From: Bacteroidales bacterium UBA3754 | Lineage (GTDB): Bacteria > Bacteroidota > Bacteroidia > Bacteroidales > UBA1715 | Direction: 5' to 3' | Assembly (NCBI GenBank): GCA_002371705.1 | Contig: DFGI01000017.1 | Location: 1-17,471, forward strand | DNA length: 17,471 nucleotides | Shown: piece after piece, positions 15,058 through 17,471 of the stretch | Layout: the number at the start of each line of letters is the position of its first letter | Position numbering within the stretch: position 1 is the stretch's first letter | Notes under the pieces: generated by a model | Seen by the model: only the letters and a program-made list of their open reading frames with translations | The model's database searches: none | What the model was told of the DNA's origin: nothing | Program-made: the position numbers and the translations under genes

Positions 15058-15891
15058 ATGAAACATACAAACCAAAGCTGGATTCGACTGAGCAAAAACC
15101 TGTCAACATTAATTGTTGTGACACTGCTCGCAACATTCTTTTTCGTGTATAAACCACAGAAAAAACACAACTATAATGAACAAACCGATACCATTGTGCA
15201 GCTTAATTCCGACACATTGCCGCACATTGTCAAGCAACCCAAACACATTAATCCCAACACGGCCACGTTGGAGGATTTTTTGGAGATTGGCTTAACTCGC
15301 ATTCAAGCAAGTAATTGCATAAACTATCGAAACAATGGCGGCCATTTTTATAAAAAAGATGATTTGAAGAAAATCTACAGTATCAGTGATGAGGATTATG
15401 CTCGAATAGAACCCTTCATAACCATACCAAAGACAAACAAACCCGTCGAAATAAAAACAACAAACGATAAGAAAACTGTAACAAAAACAATAAACATAGT
15501 AAATATTAATGTGTGCGACACAGCCGAATTGATGCAACTTCCCAAAATTGGTTCGTTTCGAGCACGAAAGATTATTGAACGGCGCGAACGGCTTGGCGGT
15601 TTCTATTCTGTGGAACAATTGTGCGACATCAAATCTCTGGATAGTTCTGTAGTTGCGGAGATTCGCGCATACATTATTATAGATACGGCAGCAATTCGAA
15701 AAATCAACATAAACACCGCCTCGTTTAAAGAAATTGTTGCCCATCCGTTAATTTCATACGAACTGACAAAAAAAATTATGCAATACAAATCCATTGTGAA
15801 AAACATTTCAAATCCCGATGAATTATTGATTAACAATATTTTAGAGCGAGAAGAGTATGAAAAAATAAAATTCTACATAAAAACATTTTAA
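15058..15891 (+). CDS. Membrane-anchored helix-hairpin-helix (ComEA-like) protein
   Basis: A 277-residue protein with one N-terminal membrane segment (about residues 17-31) and the bulk outside the cytoplasm. Three ComEA-type helix-hairpin-helix units follow: about 63-121 (starting INPNTATLEDFLEIG), 148-206 (INVCDTAELMQLPKIGSFRARKI, here quoted in part) and 216-274 (ININTASFKEIVAHP). Such units bind DNA backbone in competence protein ComEA, but in Bacteroidota they occur in many proteins with no known competence role. The middle unit, with LPKIGSFRA and Lys/Arg after it, is closest to the canonical motif. The third lacks the Gly of the hairpin. It is co-transcribed with tamL. DNA binding or uptake is inferred only from the family. 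Confidence 0.82.
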   Translation: MKHTNQSWIRLSKNLSTLIVVTLLATFFFVYKPQKKHNYNEQTDTIVQLNSDTLPHIVKQPKHINPNTATLEDFLEIGLTRIQASNCINYRNNGGHFYKKDDLKKIYSISDEDYARIEPFITIPKTNKPVEIKTTNDKKTVTKTINIVNINVCDTAELMQLPKIGSFRARKIIERRERLGGFYSVEQLCDIKSLDSSVVAEIRAYIIIDTAAIRKININTASFKEIVAHPLISYELTKKIMQYKSIVKNISNPDELLINNILEREEYEKIKFYIKTF

Positions 15892-15897
15892 GAAAAA

Positions 15898-15928
15898 CTT
15901 GCTCATTATTCAAAAGTTTATACATTTG
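15898..15928 (+). promoter_or_regulatory. Promoter of rpsU
   Basis: TTG at 15899-15901 is followed after 19 bases by a perfect TACATTTG (15921-15928). This is the best -33/-7 pair on the plus strand. The leader to the ATG is about 32 bases and carries the Shine-Dalgarno site. Confidence 0.8.
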
Positions 15929-15954
15929 CAGTCCATTTAATAAACATTCTAAAC

Positions 15955-15960
15955 AAGGAG
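15955..15960 (+). promoter_or_regulatory. Strong Shine-Dalgarno site of rpsU
   Basis: AAGGAG with five bases to the ATG at 15966. No other gene in the Bacteroidota part of the window has a comparable site, which makes this one stand out and supports the start. Confidence 0.85.
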
Positions 15961-15965
15961 AATAT

Positions 15966-16160
15966 ATGATTATCGTACCAGTAAAAGAAGGCGAAAACAT
16001 AGACAAGGCCCTTAAAAAATTCAAAAGAAAATTTGAAAAAACTGGCGTTGTTAAAGAATTGCGTAACAGACAAGCTTTCACAAAGCCTTCAGTAGTTCGT
16101 AGAGAACAACTTATCAAAGCTATCTACAAACAAAAAATGCAATTGACAGATGAGCAATAA
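15966..16160 (+). CDS. rpsU: 30S ribosomal protein bS21
   Basis: A 64-residue basic protein with the bS21 pattern: N-terminal IIVPVKEGENIDKALKKFKR and a Lys/Arg-rich helical tail. It binds the 30S platform next to the 16S rRNA 3' end. In Flavobacterium johnsoniae, bS21 with bS18 and bS6 sequesters the anti-Shine-Dalgarno, and a Tyr at position 54 was reported to contact it; Tyr54 is present here (in AIYKQK). The gene has the only strong Shine-Dalgarno site in the AT-rich region, which fits self-control of translation: surplus bS21-less ribosomes would translate it. It overlaps the xerC start by 11 bases. The identity is certain. The autoregulation is inferred. Confidence 0.97.
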   Translation: MIIVPVKEGENIDKALKKFKRKFEKTGVVKELRNRQAFTKPSVVRREQLIKAIYKQKMQLTDEQ

Positions 16161-17037
16161 TTCCCACAATGAGGAATTATTGCAATCTTTTTTGAACTAT
16201 CTCGAATTTGAGAAAAAGAGTTCAAAACATACAGTAATATCGTACAACAACGATTTAACCCATTTTTTGTCACATATAGGCGAAAAAGCTCTCGCCGACA
16301 TCGAATCCAAGGACATCAGACTTTGGATTAGTAAGCTATCAGAAGAAGGAATTGCTCCTCGGTCCATCAACCGAAAGATTACAGCAGTTCGTTCTTTTTT
16401 TTATTTTCTTCAGAAGATAGGAAAGCTCAATCAGAACATTGCGCGAAAAGTACATTCATTAAAAACAAAAAAAAGGCTTCCTTTTTTTGTTGAAGACGAA
16501 AAAATGAATATCTTGCTAAACGAAAATACGTTCACGAATGATTTTTCTGGTCTTCGCGACAAAGTGGTCATTGAATTATTATATACAACGGGTATCCGTC
16601 GAGCTGAATTGCTGAGAATGGATGTGCAGTCCATTGATTTTTCGGAGAGTTGCATCAAAGTTTTGGGAAAACGGAACAAGGAACGAATCATTCCGCTTTT
16701 GCCAGAATGCGTTGAGTTGCTCAAAGAATATTTGGAGGAACGTAAAACCGTGGCGAAAACCAACGCTCTGGTTGTAACCAATACGGGCGAACAGGCCTAT
16801 GCGAATTTTGTGTACCGAATCGCACATAAATATATAGGTATGGTTTCAACCATCGACAAAAAAAGTCCGCACGTGTTGCGTCACTCGTTTGCCACCCATC
16901 TGCTCAACAACGGTGCCGACATCAACGACATAAAGGAACTGCTGGGGCACGCAAACCTCGCAGCGACCCAAATCTATACCCATAATTCATTTGAGAAACT
17001 GAAAGACGTATATAAACATTCTCATCCGAGAAACTAA
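16150..17037 (+). CDS. xerC: Tyrosine site-specific recombinase, XerC/XerD type
   Basis: A 295-residue tyrosine recombinase of the chromosomal Xer type, which resolves chromosome dimers at dif. It has an N-terminal SAM-like core-binding domain (about residues 6-90) and a C-terminal catalytic domain. The active-site set is complete: Arg150 in TTGIRR, Lys174 in GKRNKER, His241-x2-Arg244 in HVLRHSFATH, His267 in GHANL, and nucleophile Tyr276 in IYTH. The length is standard for XerC/XerD, with no integrase-type N-terminal arm-binding domain. The ATG lies inside the end of rpsU (11-base overlap), so translation is probably coupled. The rpsU-xerC-hpf order suggests a housekeeping gene and not an element integrase. 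XerC versus XerD cannot be told here. Confidence 0.94.
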   Translation: MSNNSHNEELLQSFLNYLEFEKKSSKHTVISYNNDLTHFLSHIGEKALADIESKDIRLWISKLSEEGIAPRSINRKITAVRSFFYFLQKIGKLNQNIARKVHSLKTKKRLPFFVEDEKMNILLNENTFTNDFSGLRDKVVIELLYTTGIRRAELLRMDVQSIDFSESCIKVLGKRNKERIIPLLPECVELLKEYLEERKTVAKTNALVVTNTGEQAYANFVYRIAHKYIGMVSTIDKKSPHVLRHSFATHLLNNGADINDIKELLGHANLAATQIYTHNSFEKLKDVYKHSHPRN

Positions 17038-17048
17038 ATATTACAATT

Positions 17049-17348
17049 ATGGAAGTAAAAATTCAATCAGTAGGCTTCAAAGCCGACGCAAAACTTCAGG
17101 ATTTTGCGACAAAAAAAGTCAACAAACTGGATACATTCTCCGATGTGCTTCAGTCAGCCGATGTGTTTTTCAAATTAATCAACACACCGTCGGAAGAAAA
17201 CAAGGAAGTTGAAATCAGCATTAAGACCCCAGGAAAGGAATTATTTGCGAAAAAATCAGCCAAATCATTTGAGGAAGCAGTCGATTTAGCAACCGAAGCA
17301 CTGCGTAATCAAATAGAAAAAATGAAAGGAAAACAAGAAAAAAAATAA
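17049..17348 (+). CDS. hpf: Ribosome hibernation-promoting factor, short form
   Basis: A 99-residue HPF/RaiA-family protein that binds the 30S decoding channel and silences ribosomes in slow growth. The beta-alpha-beta-beta-beta-alpha pattern is visible: MEVKIQSVGFKAD, a first helix FATKKVNKLDT, strands around ADVFFKLIN and EVEISIKTPG, and a final helix EEAVDLATEALRNQIEK with a lysine-rich tail. It lacks the C-terminal dimerisation domain of long HPF, so it is the short HPF/YfiA type. It starts 11 bases after xerC and probably shares the rpsU promoter. Confidence 0.94.
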   Translation: MEVKIQSVGFKADAKLQDFATKKVNKLDTFSDVLQSADVFFKLINTPSEENKEVEISIKTPGKELFAKKSAKSFEEAVDLATEALRNQIEKMKGKQEKK

Positions 17349-17353
17349 ATTCT

Positions 17354-17383
17354 TTTGTTTTTTCAGAAAAATACCTACATTTG
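17354..17383 (+). promoter_or_regulatory. Promoter of the tRNA-Thr (and following tRNA/tuf) transcript
   Basis: TTTG (17354-17357) and a perfect TACATTTG (17376-17383) are separated by 18 bases. A 12-base inverted repeat, CCGAATTTTCGG, at 17388-17399 lies at or near the start of transcription. Confidence 0.7.
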
Positions 17384-17427
17384 CAGTCCGAATTTTCGGG
17401 CAGAGAACATTGTGCGGAATGGAACAG

Positions 17428-17471
17428 GCCGATGTAGCTCAGGGGCAGAGCACTTCCTTGGTAAGGAAGAG
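17428..17471 (+). tRNA. tRNA-Thr (anticodon GGT), 5' part
   Basis: The window ends inside this tRNA. Visible parts are the acceptor strand GCCGATG, TA, the D arm GCTC-AGGGGCA-GAGC, and an anticodon arm CTTCC-TTGGTAA-GGAAG with anticodon GGT, which reads the Thr codon ACC. The variable loop, T arm and 3' acceptor lie beyond the edge. In Bacteroidota this position often opens a tRNA cluster leading into tuf, but nothing of that is visible here. Confidence 0.9.

Noticed and set aside
15058..15891. Competence (DNA uptake) locus based on the helix-hairpin-helix protein
   Set aside because: No comEC, comF, dprA or pilus genes nearby, and such multi-HhH proteins are general in Bacteroidota.
16150..17037. 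Phage or integrative-element integrase next to a tRNA gene
   Set aside because: Length, overlap with rpsU and the hpf/tRNA context are those of chromosomal xerC; no att repeats or element genes are seen.

Overview
The window is mostly a chromosomal segment of an anaerobic Bacteroidales-type bacterium (Bacteroidota). The signs are an AT-rich composition, repeated promoter boxes of the Bacteroidota TAnnTTTG type, near-absence of Shine-Dalgarno sites, many small lipoproteins, a TamL-type Omp85 lipoprotein, and the order rpsU - xerC - hpf - tRNA-Thr, which I recall as common in this phylum upstream of further tRNAs and tuf. Bases 1 to about 890 do not fit. They hold the 3' end of a GC-rich polysaccharide pyruvyl transferase gene of csaB type, as in Negativicutes/Firmicutes, a strong terminator and a cluster of DnaA boxes. 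I read the window as a join of two genomes, most likely an assembly chimera, with the seam in a purine-rich stretch near 884-902.

Layout. 1-696: partial csaB-like gene (+). 697-900: terminator and DnaA boxes. 902-1043: tRNA-Val(CAC) on the minus strand with its own promoter and terminator. 1088-2002: PfkB sugar kinase (+). 2145-2351: small lipoprotein with a strict Gly-x3 repeat (+). 2430-4329: minus-strand operon of an unknown 140-aa protein, rsgA and a DUF2148 ferredoxin-like protein. 4389-5445: minus-strand flavoprotein with an iron-sulfur-type Cys motif, and a lipoprotein. 5628-6419: DUF3298-type lipoprotein (+). 6509-8532: leuC and leuD (+). 8699-9718: type II (eukaryote-like) glutamine synthetase (+). 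9743-12643: large exported protein with a zinc-peptidase motif and a predicted beta-propeller (+). 12745-15891: TamL-like outer-membrane assembly lipoprotein and a membrane-anchored helix-hairpin-helix protein (+). 15966-17348: rpsU, xerC and hpf (+). 17428 to the end: partial tRNA-Thr(GGT).

How they work together. Most are housekeeping genes: ribosome maturation and hibernation (rsgA, rpsU, hpf), chromosome dimer resolution (xerC), leucine synthesis (leuCD), ammonia assimilation (GSII) and envelope biogenesis (tamL, lipoproteins). The only canonical Shine-Dalgarno sequence at a Bacteroidota gene here precedes rpsU. This fits the model in which Bacteroidota bS21 helps hide the ribosomal anti-Shine-Dalgarno and so controls its own translation. 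No transposase, phage, CRISPR or defence island is visible, and no intergenic stretch exceeds 300 bases. I see no convincing new multi-gene system. The best leads are the Gly-x3 lipoprotein, the peptidase/propeller protein beside tamL, and the rpsU leader.
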